This document shows, in pieces, positions 17,808 through 26,917 of a DNA stretch of 43,334 nucleotides. The position numbers and the translations under genes are program-made. The notes under the pieces are model-generated. The model was not told the origin of the DNA, did not search any database, and was given only the letters and a program-made list of their open reading frames with translations. This DNA comes from JAVVUQ01 sp036653075. Its GTDB lineage: Bacteria > Bacillota > Clostridia > Christensenellales > CAG-314. Within the stretch, counting starts at the first letter, position 1, and each line of letters starts with the position of its first letter. The stretch covers positions 1 to 43,334 of the forward strand of contig JAVVUQ010000002.1 in NCBI GenBank assembly GCA_036653075.1, in the 5' to 3' direction.

Positions 17808-20129
17808 ATGGAAAAATATAAAATTAAAAGTACTATGTGTGTAATAGCAATCATTTTATTATTAATAGTGATTGTTTTATTCGGAATAATTATTTATTTT
17901 ACCGAATTATCTCCTCAAGCAGTTAAATTTGACGCTGAAAAACTTGTTCGAATAACTACGGGTTTTTATATGTATGACAATAATGGAAATTTAATTGATG
18001 AAACTATTCCTTTAAAATCAGCAAAAAAATTGTCAATAACAAAATTACCATCTCACGTAAAAAATGCGTTTATTGCAGTGGAAGATAAACGCTTTTATTC
18101 GCATAATGGCGCCGATGTTCTTCGCATTGGAGGCGCAATTAAAAATAACATAGCCGCTGATAGATTTAAAGAAGGCGCTTCAACAATTTCACAACAATTA
18201 ATTAAAAATACGCATTTGTCTGGCAAAAAAACATTTATACGAAAATTAAACGAAATTAAATTAGCTCGTGAATTAGAAAGGCAATATACTAAAGACCAAA
18301 TACTTGAAATGTATTTGAATACTATTTATTTTGGCAATAATGCGTATGGATTAGAAGCTGCAGCTAATACTTATTTTGGTATTTCCGCTTACGATTTAAG
18401 TATAGCTCAAGCAGCAGCAATGGCTGGATTAATCAAAGCGCCCACCGCTTACTCGCCTAATAACGATTTGAATAAATGTATAATTAGAAGAAATACTGTC
18501 TTAAAGCTAATGAAGGAACAAAACTTGATTACGCTTAACGAATACAATATTTCTAAAACTGAAGAAATAAATTTATCTATTATTAATCAAAATAAAAACT
18601 TTTTAAAACAATATATGCACGGCGCTATTCAAGAAGCGTGCGAATTATTAAATATTACTGAAAAACAATTAATTGAAAGTAAACTAAAAATTTATACCTA
18701 TTACAACAAAGATATTCAGTCGGCTTTATGTGATACAATTAATAATAATATCGTCAAAACTGTAAATGGAAATATAGCGCAATGTTGCGGAATGGTTGCA
18801 AATAATGAATCGTCTGGAATTGAAGCATTTGCAGGTATTAGCAAAAATAATTTATATACTATTCGCCGAAATATCGGGTCAGCCGCTAAACCATTAGTTT
18901 CATTTGCCCCCGCTTTAAATGAAAGAATTATAACCCCGCTAACAATAATAGAGGACGCTCCTTGTTCATTTGATGGCTATTCTCCGCATAATTATAATGA
19001 TAAATATTATGGCTATGTTACTATGCGTGATGCTGTCGCTAAAAGCTTAAATAGCGTTGCAATCAACCTTTTAAATAATATTTCAATAAAAAAAGGATAT
19101 GAATATTTAATAAAAAATGGTTTTACACTTTCAAAAAATGATAATGGATTACCAATTGCTTTAGGCGCTTTCACTTTTGGTATTACATTAAAGGAACTAA
19201 CTCAAGGCTATATGACCTTAGCTAATAAAGGCGAATTTTCAAATTTACATTTTATAAAGAGTATTTCAGATGAAAGCGGAAGAACTTTATATAAAACTAA
19301 AATAAAATATTCAAGAGTTTTTGATGATGATAGCGCTTTTTTGATGACTGATATGCTTACTTCAGTAGTTAATAATGGCACAGCTAAAGGACTAAAATCA
19401 GATAATCTAAACTTTTCAATCGCAGCAAAAACAGGCACCGTAGGAGAAATTAAGTCAAAAGATAATACCGATGCGCTGCTTGTTAGCTACAATACAAAAC
19501 ATACTACTTCAATGTGGATAGGCGGATATATTAATGACACCTTGCCTTCAACTGTTACTGGCGGAAATTTACCCGTTTTATTAACTAAACAACTTTATCT
19601 ATCTATATACAAAAATAATAAACCAAAAAATTTTGAAATACCTGAAAGCGTCACAAAACTTTCAATCGATAAGAAAACACTTTTTGATACGCATATAGCG
19701 ATTAAATCTATCATAGATACTCCAAACGACCAAATAATCTCTGAGTATTTTTCAATTCACAATTGCCCCCAATCGACCATAAAACCTGAAAAACCTTCAG
19801 CATTTTTAAACTTAAATTTGTCTTTAAATAACGATGGTTTTCCTGTAATAGAATTTGAAAGCGCTGAAAATATTAAAGTTTCAATATATCGCAAAAATAA
19901 CACCATTGATAAGCTTATCGCCACTGTGGATGGCGGAAACGTTACGTATATCGACAATAACGTTGAACTCAATAAAAGTTACACGTATTATATCTTACCC
20001 ATCAGCGATGAATTTAAAGGCGTTAAATCGCAAGAAAAAACTATAAAAACATTACAAAAAAAGGTTGATGAAAAACAACCGCCTAATGAAGATTGGTGGC
20101 GTTGGATTTATAAAATAATACAAAATTAA
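17808..20129 (+). CDS. Class A penicillin-binding protein (bifunctional transglycosylase/transpeptidase)
   Basis: Polymerises and crosslinks peptidoglycan. In 773 residues: one N-terminal membrane anchor (about 10-32); a GT51 glycosyltransferase domain with catalytic Glu92 (VEDKRFYSH) and the EGASTISQQLIKN and YLNTIYFGNNAYG motifs; a transpeptidase domain with Ser358-x-x-Lys361 (GSAAK), Ser413-Leu-Asn415 and KTG at 541-543; and a C-terminal beta-rich stretch (about 660-745) that looks fibronectin-III-like. It ends in a Trp-containing tail. It is the only plus-strand gene within a long minus-strand run and is transcribed divergently from miaB. No ribosome site is visible before the ATG, and a TACTAT hexamer lies four bases upstream of it. 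Confidence 0.93.
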   Translation: MEKYKIKSTMCVIAIILLLIVIVLFGIIIYFTELSPQAVKFDAEKLVRITTGFYMYDNNGNLIDETIPLKSAKKLSITKLPSHVKNAFIAVEDKRFYSHNGADVLRIGGAIKNNIAADRFKEGASTISQQLIKNTHLSGKKTFIRKLNEIKLARELERQYTKDQILEMYLNTIYFGNNAYGLEAAANTYFGISAYDLSIAQAAAMAGLIKAPTAYSPNNDLNKCIIRRNTVLKLMKEQNLITLNEYNISKTEEINLSIINQNKNFLKQYMHGAIQEACELLNITEKQLIESKLKIYTYYNKDIQSALCDTINNNIVKTVNGNIAQCCGMVANNESSGIEAFAGISKNNLYTIRRNIGSAAKPLVSFAPALNERIITPLTIIEDAPCSFDGYSPHNYNDKYYGYVTMRDAVAKSLNSVAINLLNNISIKKGYEYLIKNGFTLSKNDNGLPIALGAFTFGITLKELTQGYMTLANKGEFSNLHFIKSISDESGRTLYKTKIKYSRVFDDDSAFLMTDMLTSVVNNGTAKGLKSDNLNFSIAAKTGTVGEIKSKDNTDALLVSYNTKHTTSMWIGGYINDTLPSTVTGGNLPVLLTKQLYLSIYKNNKPKNFEIPESVTKLSIDKKTLFDTHIAIKSIIDTPNDQIISEYFSIHNCPQSTIKPEKPSAFLNLNLSLNNDGFPVIEFESAENIKVSIYRKNNTIDKLIATVDGGNVTYIDNNVELNKSYTYYILPISDEFKGVKSQEKTIKTLQKKVDEKQPPNEDWWRWIYKIIQN

Positions 20130-20280
20130 GAAGATAAAAACCATTGATTTTTATTGCAATTATATAACTTATAGTTTTTGTATTACGATTTATAATAAAT
20201 ATATGCTTTTTATATACTATGTCTATAATAGTACATCAGAAAAAGCTGTGTATTGCTATAAATTAAAAAGTTAAAGATTT

Positions 20281-20313
20281 AAATAAATATAAAATAAATA
20301 TAAAATAAATATA
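20281..20313. repeat. Three tandem copies of an 11-bp AT unit
   Basis: AAATAAATATA is repeated three times exactly in the gap between the convergent penicillin-binding protein and HAD genes. It is simple-sequence expansion with no obvious function. Confidence 0.8.
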
Positions 20314-20320
20314 AATACGA

Positions 20321-20977
20321 TTAGTTGTTTTTAAATACGATTTCGATTAGCTGTTTAGTATTATCTACAATATAATCAGCGTTAGCCGATAACAATTTAT
20401 TTTTGTCTTGATAGCCCCACGTTACTGAAATACATTTAACACCAAAATTATGAGCTGTTAAAATATCCACATCTGAATCGCCGACATAAATAATATTTTC
20501 TTTGCTTAGGTTTAATAACCTCATGGCTTTATTACAGCCGTCGGAAAAAGGTTTGATGCGTACATCGCTTCCTTCACCAATTGCTAAGTCGATAATATTT
20601 CCAAATAAATTTTTTGATAGTTGTTTAACTGCATAATCAAATTTATTAGATATGATAACGTTTTTTAAGCCTTTGTCGTGAAATAATTCTAAAGTTTCCA
20701 TAATTTTATCATAAACAATAGTATTATCCTCATTATGCAATTTATAATATTCGATAAATTTTAATTTTACGTTATTAATAATATTAGTATCAATTGATTG
20801 AATATCTACAACTCTTTCTATCAATTTATCCACGCCATTGCCAATACTTTGTCTAACTTTTTCAATAGTAACTGTTTGTAAATTATTTTCTTTTAACGCA
20901 TAATTGACGCTAATTGTTAAATCCAACAATGTATTAAGTAAAGTTCCATCTAAATCAAAAAATACAGCTTTAATCAT
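20321..20977 (-). CDS. HAD-family phosphatase, phosphoglycolate phosphatase-like
   Basis: HAD superfamily hydrolase of the Gph/PpaX group, 218 residues. Motif I FFDLDGTLLNT gives nucleophile Asp8 and acid/base Asp10; a helical cap domain covers about 15-85; motif II is the ISNKFD region (about 108-113); motif IV is VGDSDVDI. The substrate could be phosphoglycolate, pyrophosphate or a sugar phosphate; sequence alone does not decide. AAAGGAT precedes the ATG. It follows rnhA on the same strand after 70 bp and may be co-transcribed with it. Confidence 0.87.
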   Translation of the reverse strand: MIKAVFFDLDGTLLNTLLDLTISVNYALKENNLQTVTIEKVRQSIGNGVDKLIERVVDIQSIDTNIINNVKLKFIEYYKLHNEDNTIVYDKIMETLELFHDKGLKNVIISNKFDYAVKQLSKNLFGNIIDLAIGEGSDVRIKPFSDGCNKAMRLLNLSKENIIYVGDSDVDILTAHNFGVKCISVTWGYQDKNKLLSANADYIVDNTKQLIEIVFKNN

Positions 20978-21047
20978 AAAATTATCCTTTTTCTATTGTT
21001 AAGTAAAAATAAATTTTAATTATGATATAGTTTAACATTAAGAGTTT

Positions 21048-21530
21048 TTAAACAACTAAATCACTATTTTCCTTATTTTTTACTTCATTCTTTTCTTTAT
21101 AGGTTTTTATAGCAGCAACAGCCATATCATCGCAGCGGTTATTAAGTTTGTCATCGCTATGACCTTTAACACGAACAAATTTAACGCTATTTTTATTTGT
21201 TTCATATATTAAGGCTTTCCATAAATCTTGATTTTTAACATCCGAATTATCTGCGGTTTTCCAATCTTTTTTAATCCAAGATTCAATCCAATGTTTATTA
21301 AAAGCATCAGAAACGTAAGCAGAGTCTGTATAGATAGTAACTTCACAAGGTTCTTTTAAAGCTCTCAATCCTTGTATAACGGCAAACATTTCCATTCTGT
21401 TGTTGGTGGTTTCAGGTAAATAACCCGAAAGTTCTTTTTCTCGACCATTAAATATTAATATTGCTGCCCATCCCCCAACGCCGGGATTACCCGAACAAGC
21501 GCCGTCAGTGTATAAAATTATATTTTTCAT
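21048..21530 (-). CDS. rnhA: Ribonuclease HI
   Basis: Degrades the RNA strand of RNA-DNA hybrids, acting on R-loops and leftover primers. The 160 residues match the E. coli-type enzyme. Catalytic acids are Asp9 (YTDGACSGNPG), Glu47 (NNRMEM), Asp69 (IYTDSAYV) and Asp134 (NRCDDMA), with the GHSDDKLNN handle before the last. A short Lys/Glu-rich tail follows. A GAGGAAG site precedes the ATG. The tRNA-Trp gene and its terminator lie just upstream. Confidence 0.97.
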   Translation of the reverse strand: MKNIILYTDGACSGNPGVGGWAAILIFNGREKELSGYLPETTNNRMEMFAVIQGLRALKEPCEVTIYTDSAYVSDAFNKHWIESWIKKDWKTADNSDVKNQDLWKALIYETNKNSVKFVRVKGHSDDKLNNRCDDMAVAAIKTYKEKNEVKNKENSDLVV

Positions 21531-21637
21531 TTTACTTCCTCGTATTAATATTTATTTCAAATATGTGCATAATATTGCGATAATATTATTAAAATATTAT
21601 TATTAAATTTACATAATTTTATATCAATTATATATTA

Positions 21638-21674
21638 AAAAACAGCTTTTTTCTTTATTGAAAAAAGCTGTTTT
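21638..21674 (-). terminator. Terminator of tRNA-Trp
   Basis: Perfect 15-bp arms (AAAAACAGCTTTTTT and complement) around an 8-base loop directly abut the tRNA 3' end. On the minus strand the stem ends in a run of six T. Confidence 0.85.
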
Positions 21675-21749
21675 TGGCAGGGGAGACGCGATTCGAACAC
21701 GCAACCTACGGTTTTGGAGACCGCTACTCTACCGTTGAGCCACTCCCCT
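21675..21749 (-). tRNA. tRNA-Trp (anticodon CCA)
   Basis: On the minus strand a 75-nt cloverleaf begins AGGGGAG and ends CTCCCCT-G-CCA, a perfect 7-bp acceptor stem with the CCA tail encoded. The anticodon arm has loop CTCCAAA giving CCA, which reads UGG. The T-arm contains GTTCGAATC. A lone tRNA gene with its own promoter and terminator, placed between rny and rnhA. Confidence 0.95.
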
Positions 21750-21760
21750 AAAGTATAGAC

Positions 21761-21789
21761 ATTATACTCAATTCATACATTTTTGTCAA
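21761..21789 (-). promoter_or_regulatory. Consensus sigma-A promoter of tRNA-Trp
   Basis: On the minus strand TTGACA and TATAAT, both exact consensus, are spaced by 17 bp. The -10 ends 11 bp before the tRNA. It begins about 37 bp after the rny stop codon. Confidence 0.9.
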
Positions 21790-21825
21790 TCATATAATGC
21801 CTACAATTATTAAACTTTTTTATTA

Positions 21826-23421
21826 TTATTTTGCGTATTCTACGCTTCTTGTTTCACGAATAACATTAACTTTTATCTGTCCAGGATATTCCATTTCCGA
21901 TTCGATTCGTTTTGCTATATCTTTTGCAAGTAATACAGTTGCAGGATCGTTTACAATTTCAGGTTTAACAATAACTCTAATTTCTCTACCTGCTTGTAAT
22001 GCATAAACTTTTTGTACGCCAGTAAAGCTATTCGCAATTTCCTCTAATTTTTCCAAACGTTTAACATAATTTTCAATTGTTTCACGTCTTGCTCCCGGTC
22101 TTGCGCCAGAAACCGCATCAGCTGCGGCAACTAAAACAGCTTCGACTGTTGCAGGTTCGACATCGCCGTGATGAGCCATAATTGCATTTACAACTTCTTT
22201 GCTTTCTTTATATTTTTTAGCAATATCAGCTCCAATTTGAATATGAGTGCCTTCTACTTCTTGATCAACAGCTTTACCAATATCGTGTAAAAGTCCTGCT
22301 CTTTTAGCTAAAGCCACATCAACGCCTAACTCAGACGCCATCATTCCCGCAATATAAGAAACCTCTAACGAATGGTTTAAAACATTTTGTCCATAACTGG
22401 TACGGAATTTCAATCTTCCAAGTAATTTTATTATTTCTGGATGTAAACCAAATACTCCTGTATCAAACGATGCCGCTTCACCAGCTTCTTTGATGGTAAT
22501 ATCCATTTCTTTTCTAACTTTTTCAGCCATTTCTTCAATTCGAGCTGGATGAATACGTCCGTCAGTAATTAACTTTTCAATTGTAATTTTTGCAATTTGT
22601 CTTCTAACCGGATCAAATCCTGATAAAATAACAACTTCTGGAGTATCATCAATAATTAAATCAACACCCGTTGCATTTTCTAACGCTCGAATGTTTCTAC
22701 CTTCACGCCCTATCAATCTGCCCTTCATATCATCGTTAGGAAGCGAGATTGCCGTAATAGTAGCTTCAGATACTTGATCGGCTGCGCAACGTTGAATTGC
22801 GCTACTAATAATTTCTCTTGCTTTTTTCTCACCATTTTCTTTAGCTTCAGTTTCAATATCACGAACAATCAATGAAGCATCTTTTCGAGCATCTGCTACT
22901 ATCGTTTCAATTAAATTTTGTTTTGCTTCTTCTTTAGTCATTTGCGCAATATGTTCAAGTTCGCTGTTCAATTTATCGTTAGATTTATCTAATTCCGCTT
23001 GACGTTTTGCGATTTCCGCTTGTTGACCAACTAAAGTCTTTTGTTGTTGTTCTTGTTGTTCCTGACGTTTTCCAAGCTGTTCTTCTTTTTTATCCAACGT
23101 TGTATCACGTTGAATCAATCTATCCTCTTGTTTTGTCAGTTCTTTAGACCGTTCTTTAGATTCTTTTTCAAATTCAGTCTTAAGTTTAAGAATTTCTTCT
23201 TTGGCCTCAAGAATCGCCTCTTTTTTTAGTGTCTTTGCCTCGAGATTAGCGTCATCAATAATAGATATGGCTTGATTTTTCGCACTGTTGACTTTTTTGT
23301 TCATCACATATTTATCAACAATATAGAAAATTCCCGCACCTACACCGATGCCCACTAACGCCAGAACTATATATAACCACCATAGTTCATTAGCAGTAGC
23401 ACTGAGCATCATGTTAAACAT
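21826..23421 (-). CDS. rny: Ribonuclease Y
   Basis: Membrane-anchored endoribonuclease that initiates mRNA decay in many Firmicutes. In 531 residues: N-terminal membrane segment (about 12-36), a long Glu/Lys/Gln-rich coiled coil (40-215, including a Gln-rich stretch at 120-135), a KH domain with GRLIGREGRNI (234-244), and an HD domain with His379-Asp380 (LLHDIGKAVD). A strong AGGAGG site at 23427-23432 supports the start. In many Firmicutes rny directly follows recA; here a pseudopilin gene lies between them. It has its own promoter and a roughly 145-nt leader with three hairpins, which suggests post-transcriptional control. Confidence 0.97.
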   Translation of the reverse strand: MFNMMLSATANELWWLYIVLALVGIGVGAGIFYIVDKYVMNKKVNSAKNQAISIIDDANLEAKTLKKEAILEAKEEILKLKTEFEKESKERSKELTKQEDRLIQRDTTLDKKEEQLGKRQEQQEQQQKTLVGQQAEIAKRQAELDKSNDKLNSELEHIAQMTKEEAKQNLIETIVADARKDASLIVRDIETEAKENGEKKAREIISSAIQRCAADQVSEATITAISLPNDDMKGRLIGREGRNIRALENATGVDLIIDDTPEVVILSGFDPVRRQIAKITIEKLITDGRIHPARIEEMAEKVRKEMDITIKEAGEAASFDTGVFGLHPEIIKLLGRLKFRTSYGQNVLNHSLEVSYIAGMMASELGVDVALAKRAGLLHDIGKAVDQEVEGTHIQIGADIAKKYKESKEVVNAIMAHHGDVEPATVEAVLVAAADAVSGARPGARRETIENYVKRLEKLEEIANSFTGVQKVYALQAGREIRVIVKPEIVNDPATVLLAKDIAKRIESEMEYPGQIKVNVIRETRSVEYAK

Positions 23422-23432
23422 AATTTCCTCCT

Positions 23433-23567
23433 AAATATTTAACATCGGGACGCTGCCGACATTAATCAATAACAACACATTACAAATACTCTATGTTGAA
23501 TTCAAATTGTCGGGATTGCCCGACATTGAGATTTTTTGACACCGAGGGCTAATATTTGCCCACAATA
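23433..23567 (-). promoter_or_regulatory. Structured 5' leader of rny (candidate cis-regulatory RNA)
   Basis: Three hairpins read on the minus strand. A 4-bp GGGC/GCCC stem (23546-23561) lies near the predicted start; a perfect 7-bp TGTCGGG/CCCGACA stem with a 4-base loop is at 23508-23525; an 8-bp AATGTCGG/CCGATGTT stem with two G-U pairs is at 23441-23463, eight bases before the AGGAGG site. The 5' arms of the last two share AATGTCGG, so the earlier one can also pair with CCCGATGTT of the later one, giving mutually exclusive folds. The stems are GC-rich in a very AT-rich region. No known riboswitch class is recognised. Confidence 0.55.
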
Positions 23568-23572
23568 CCTAT

Positions 23573-23601
23573 ATAGTACATTATTTTACGCCCTTTGTCA
23601 A
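23573..23601 (-). promoter_or_regulatory. Probable sigma-A promoter of rny
   Basis: On the minus strand TTGACA (exact consensus) and TACTAT are spaced by 17 bp. The predicted start at about 23566 gives a leader of about 145 nt. Confidence 0.75.
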
Positions 23602-23795
23602 TCGTTTAACGGATACACAAATTAATAATTATACAATCAAATTTTATAAATACTTATACATCATTGTATATGACTAATACTAACCAATATAATTTTTTAT
23701 ATAATTAATATTGAAAAATATCTTAATAAAATATTATTTAACTTAATTTACTATACAATCACTAAATTTTAATCGACATTGACTAAAAATATAAT
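23602..23795. other. AT-rich spacer between the rny promoter and the pseudopilin gene
   Basis: The remainder of the 374-bp gap upstream of rny. I see no open frame with a ribosome site, no RNA gene and no clear terminator after the pseudopilin stop. Confidence 0.5.
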
Positions 23796-26702
23796 TTAAA
23801 GAGTATTTTTAAATGATCCATCCATAAAATAAGCAATTTTCCCCCAACCTGCATATGTTATTGTTTTTATATCATTCTCGTTTTCTCCAATTTTAAAAAA
23901 TACATTAGAGTTATTTTCAAATTTTATATCTTTCTCATTTATATACCAAAATCTACTATTGGAAATTTTATACATATCTTTAAATGCAGATTTATCATTG
24001 CTTATTTTTGCTATTTGTATTAAATTGTTCATATCTCGCAGATAAATATTATTTTTTAAAACATTTCGACAATTATTTTCGTCTCGTGGGCAACCTTCAT
24101 ACCCATGCGTGCAATTTCCACGATATAATTCAAAATGTTTATAGCATCTCCAACCATATGACGTTGTAGTAAATACTACTCTATAACTTTCAACATAAAA
24201 CAACACACATTCATAAAAATCGGTTTTGCTCTCATTGTATTCTTGTAACGTTTTTTCGCAGCTATCGCCGTATCTTTTTATTTCCGTACCGTTGTCATAT
24301 TCAGCAACATAAAAAGTACTATGCTCTTTTGTATTATTTATAGTAAATTCACACCCACCTGTAATAAATTCATTTTCTATAACAGCAACGTTATCTACAA
24401 ATAATACAAAACAATGTTTATTGCTAATAGTAAAACCAACACTTTCAAAATACGCTACTATTTCAATGTCTTTATTTGGCATTATAAATTCAATAAGATT
24501 TACAGTGTTATCTTTAATAATGATATCATTTGAACTCCACTTAATAAATTTATATCCCTCGTTTGCAACTGCTGTAAACTTACATTTTTCACCGTATCTA
24601 TACTTAAACCCTTGCGCCATTGCTTCAATACTTCCAAAATTTCCATTTTTAATCTCACCGCAGGTTTGTGGAACAATAACAGAATAACTATTTAACGCAA
24701 AAATAGCATTAATTGTATAATCGATTTTCCCCATAAAAAATTTATATACGTTTTTATGCGATGAATTAGTATTGCTTAATTCATTACCATTTACATCTGT
24801 CCATTTAACAAAACTATATCCAGTTGAAATATGCGCAGTTAAAATGCCTTCGCTTTTATATTCGAATTCGCTATTTCCGCTTACGCTACATTCATCTTTA
24901 TTTACAAAACCCCCATTGTTACAAACTTTGTTAATATTTAATATATATCTTTTATATTTATAAACTATTGTTATCGTAATTTCGTCAGTTACAGTATATA
25001 CATTATTTATTATATTTAGTTTTTCATTACAATTATAATATCCTACAATCTCATATCCATCATTTACTGTATACGATAATGATACATTTTCATTTTTATA
25101 TATGTCTGTAATAGATGTTTGGCTAAATATATCGCCATATTTTATATTTATTTCGCCACATTCATTATCTGTTATTCTATTATTCGCATTGTTACCTTTT
25201 ATAACAGCTTTACAAATATTAACTGTATATTTAGGTATTTCTTTAAAAACAGCAGTTATTTCATTTGAGGTCAATTCAACAATATGTTCATAATTTTGAT
25301 TATGTCCACTTTCTCCGACTGCTTGTTTTCCATTTACAATCCAATATAAAAACTCATAATGCTTGTTCGCTGTCGCTATCAATGTTATTTTACTTGTTAC
25401 CTCTGCGCAATTATCAATTTGTACTCCATTACATACTACTATGCCACAAATAGTAGTTAATCCTACTTGTTCAATTAAAGCAGCTTCATTACTTTTTAAT
25501 GCAATTTTCAAGTTTAGTTTTGATGTCTTTAGTTTAAACAATGGAACCAATTTAATATTACGGTTAGGCATAATATAAAAAAGTTTATCATTGTCAATTA
25601 TGGTAGAAATCTCTAAATATTCGTTATTTATTCCAATTTCCATCCATTTATCTAACGTATAATTATTATCTAAAGCAATAGCATTTAATTCTAATTGGGT
25701 ATTTTCTAAATATGTACCATTTATAGTTGTAGTAGTAAAAAGTCCTTTTTCTATAATAAAATCATTGCCTTTTATTTCTTCGTTAATTTTTGTTTCAATG
25801 GGTTTATTTGTTTCATCTACAACTTTAAGTAACGTTTCGTCCACGCCTTCAACATATTTGACATTTTGCGCTACATCTAACACTTTTTTATAAAACGAGT
25901 TGTCTAAAGTTATATTTTTGTAAAGATAAGGAAATATTATACTTTCAGAATTTGAAAAAATCTTAAGACTTTCTAAAAATATATCCTCATCTTTTGATTG
26001 TTCTTCAATTATAATCTTTAATTTTATTTCACTTACAAGATTTTCTGTTAATATGATAATTGGATTTTTTATAAACTTACTTTCAGAATTATAGCCAATA
26101 GTCATTTTTTTGCCGTCAAAATTCACAATTCTATTTTTTAATACATTGAGTATATTATCAATGCTTTCAAAGCCGCTATCAACTTTTATTTCATTCGCTT
26201 TTCTAAAAGAGTTAACAGATTCCACAAATTTGCTTCCTTTTGTATTTAATAATAAAAATCCTTTAAATACTTCCTCAGGTACTATCATTTTGTCGTTTAA
26301 TTTCAAATTTTCATCGGCATACGCCATATTAATCAAATCACTATTATAATTTGTTTGTAAATAGCCATTTGCATCAATATTATATAACGCAAACCTTTTT
26401 TCTGATATACTATACCAGATATAGTAATCTTTTGCGCTTGTTGCAATATCATAAATATTAAATTTTGTTTTTAAAATATATCTTAATTCTGGAATACTTG
26501 ATGGTAAATCATTGCCATCCGCTAAATATAAATATAGGCATTCGTTAATTTTTGAAACGAATGCCTCATCTTTAGTTAATTTAGCTTTCAATATAGCTTT
26601 ACTAATACTTGGGATTAAAATAGCTACAAGTATACCTATGATGACTATAACAACCATCAATTCTACCAACGTAAACGCTTGTTTACTGTATTTATTTTTC
26701 AT
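23796..26702 (-). CDS. Very large pseudopilin-like protein with InlB/Flg_new-type repeats
   Basis: 968 residues. Residues 1-34 are a type IV prepilin (class III) signal: basic KNKYSKQA, predicted cleavage between Ala9 and Phe10, then FTLVE with Glu at +5 and a hydrophobic helix (15-34) ending in Pro31. A pilin-like region (35-130) follows, then a segment to about 310 that I do not recognise. About five divergent 60-75-residue beta repeats at roughly 320-392, 430-490, 515-583, 605-670 and 680-753 carry the GYxFxxW signature of bacterial InlB B-repeat-like domains. The tail (760-880) has eight cysteines. Usual pseudopilins are 100-250 residues. Likely a surface or pilus-tip adhesin (inference). 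No pilus ATPase, platform protein or prepilin peptidase is in the window. AAAGAGGT precedes the ATG. Confidence 0.8.
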   Translation of the reverse strand: MKNKYSKQAFTLVELMVVIVIIGILVAILIPSISKAILKAKLTKDEAFVSKINECLYLYLADGNDLPSSIPELRYILKTKFNIYDIATSAKDYYIWYSISEKRFALYNIDANGYLQTNYNSDLINMAYADENLKLNDKMIVPEEVFKGFLLLNTKGSKFVESVNSFRKANEIKVDSGFESIDNILNVLKNRIVNFDGKKMTIGYNSESKFIKNPIIILTENLVSEIKLKIIIEEQSKDEDIFLESLKIFSNSESIIFPYLYKNITLDNSFYKKVLDVAQNVKYVEGVDETLLKVVDETNKPIETKINEEIKGNDFIIEKGLFTTTTINGTYLENTQLELNAIALDNNYTLDKWMEIGINNEYLEISTIIDNDKLFYIMPNRNIKLVPLFKLKTSKLNLKIALKSNEAALIEQVGLTTICGIVVCNGVQIDNCAEVTSKITLIATANKHYEFLYWIVNGKQAVGESGHNQNYEHIVELTSNEITAVFKEIPKYTVNICKAVIKGNNANNRITDNECGEINIKYGDIFSQTSITDIYKNENVSLSYTVNDGYEIVGYYNCNEKLNIINNVYTVTDEITITIVYKYKRYILNINKVCNNGGFVNKDECSVSGNSEFEYKSEGILTAHISTGYSFVKWTDVNGNELSNTNSSHKNVYKFFMGKIDYTINAIFALNSYSVIVPQTCGEIKNGNFGSIEAMAQGFKYRYGEKCKFTAVANEGYKFIKWSSNDIIIKDNTVNLIEFIMPNKDIEIVAYFESVGFTISNKHCFVLFVDNVAVIENEFITGGCEFTINNTKEHSTFYVAEYDNGTEIKRYGDSCEKTLQEYNESKTDFYECVLFYVESYRVVFTTTSYGWRCYKHFELYRGNCTHGYEGCPRDENNCRNVLKNNIYLRDMNNLIQIAKISNDKSAFKDMYKISNSRFWYINEKDIKFENNSNVFFKIGENENDIKTITYAGWGKIAYFMDGSFKNTL

Positions 26703-26848
26703 TATCGACCTCTTTTTAATATATCTTTTGTTTTGTATAAATGCTCTATAATTATAGTTATTGTATATTTAGTCATTTTAAATCAAAAAAAGTTTATTTT
26801 ATAGAAAAGTTAATTAAAAATCGATAATTTTTTTTATTTTTAAACAAT

Positions 26849-26881
26849 AATTAAAAAATGTTATTATTGAATAATAACATT
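26849..26881 (-). terminator. Rho-independent terminator of the recA unit
   Basis: A perfect 10-bp stem (AATGTTATTA and complement, 5-base loop) is followed on the minus strand by TTTTTT. It lies just after recA and separates it from the pseudopilin gene. Confidence 0.85.
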
Positions 26882-26917
26882 AATTTAACAGCTAATTATA
26901 AATATTAGATTAAAAGA

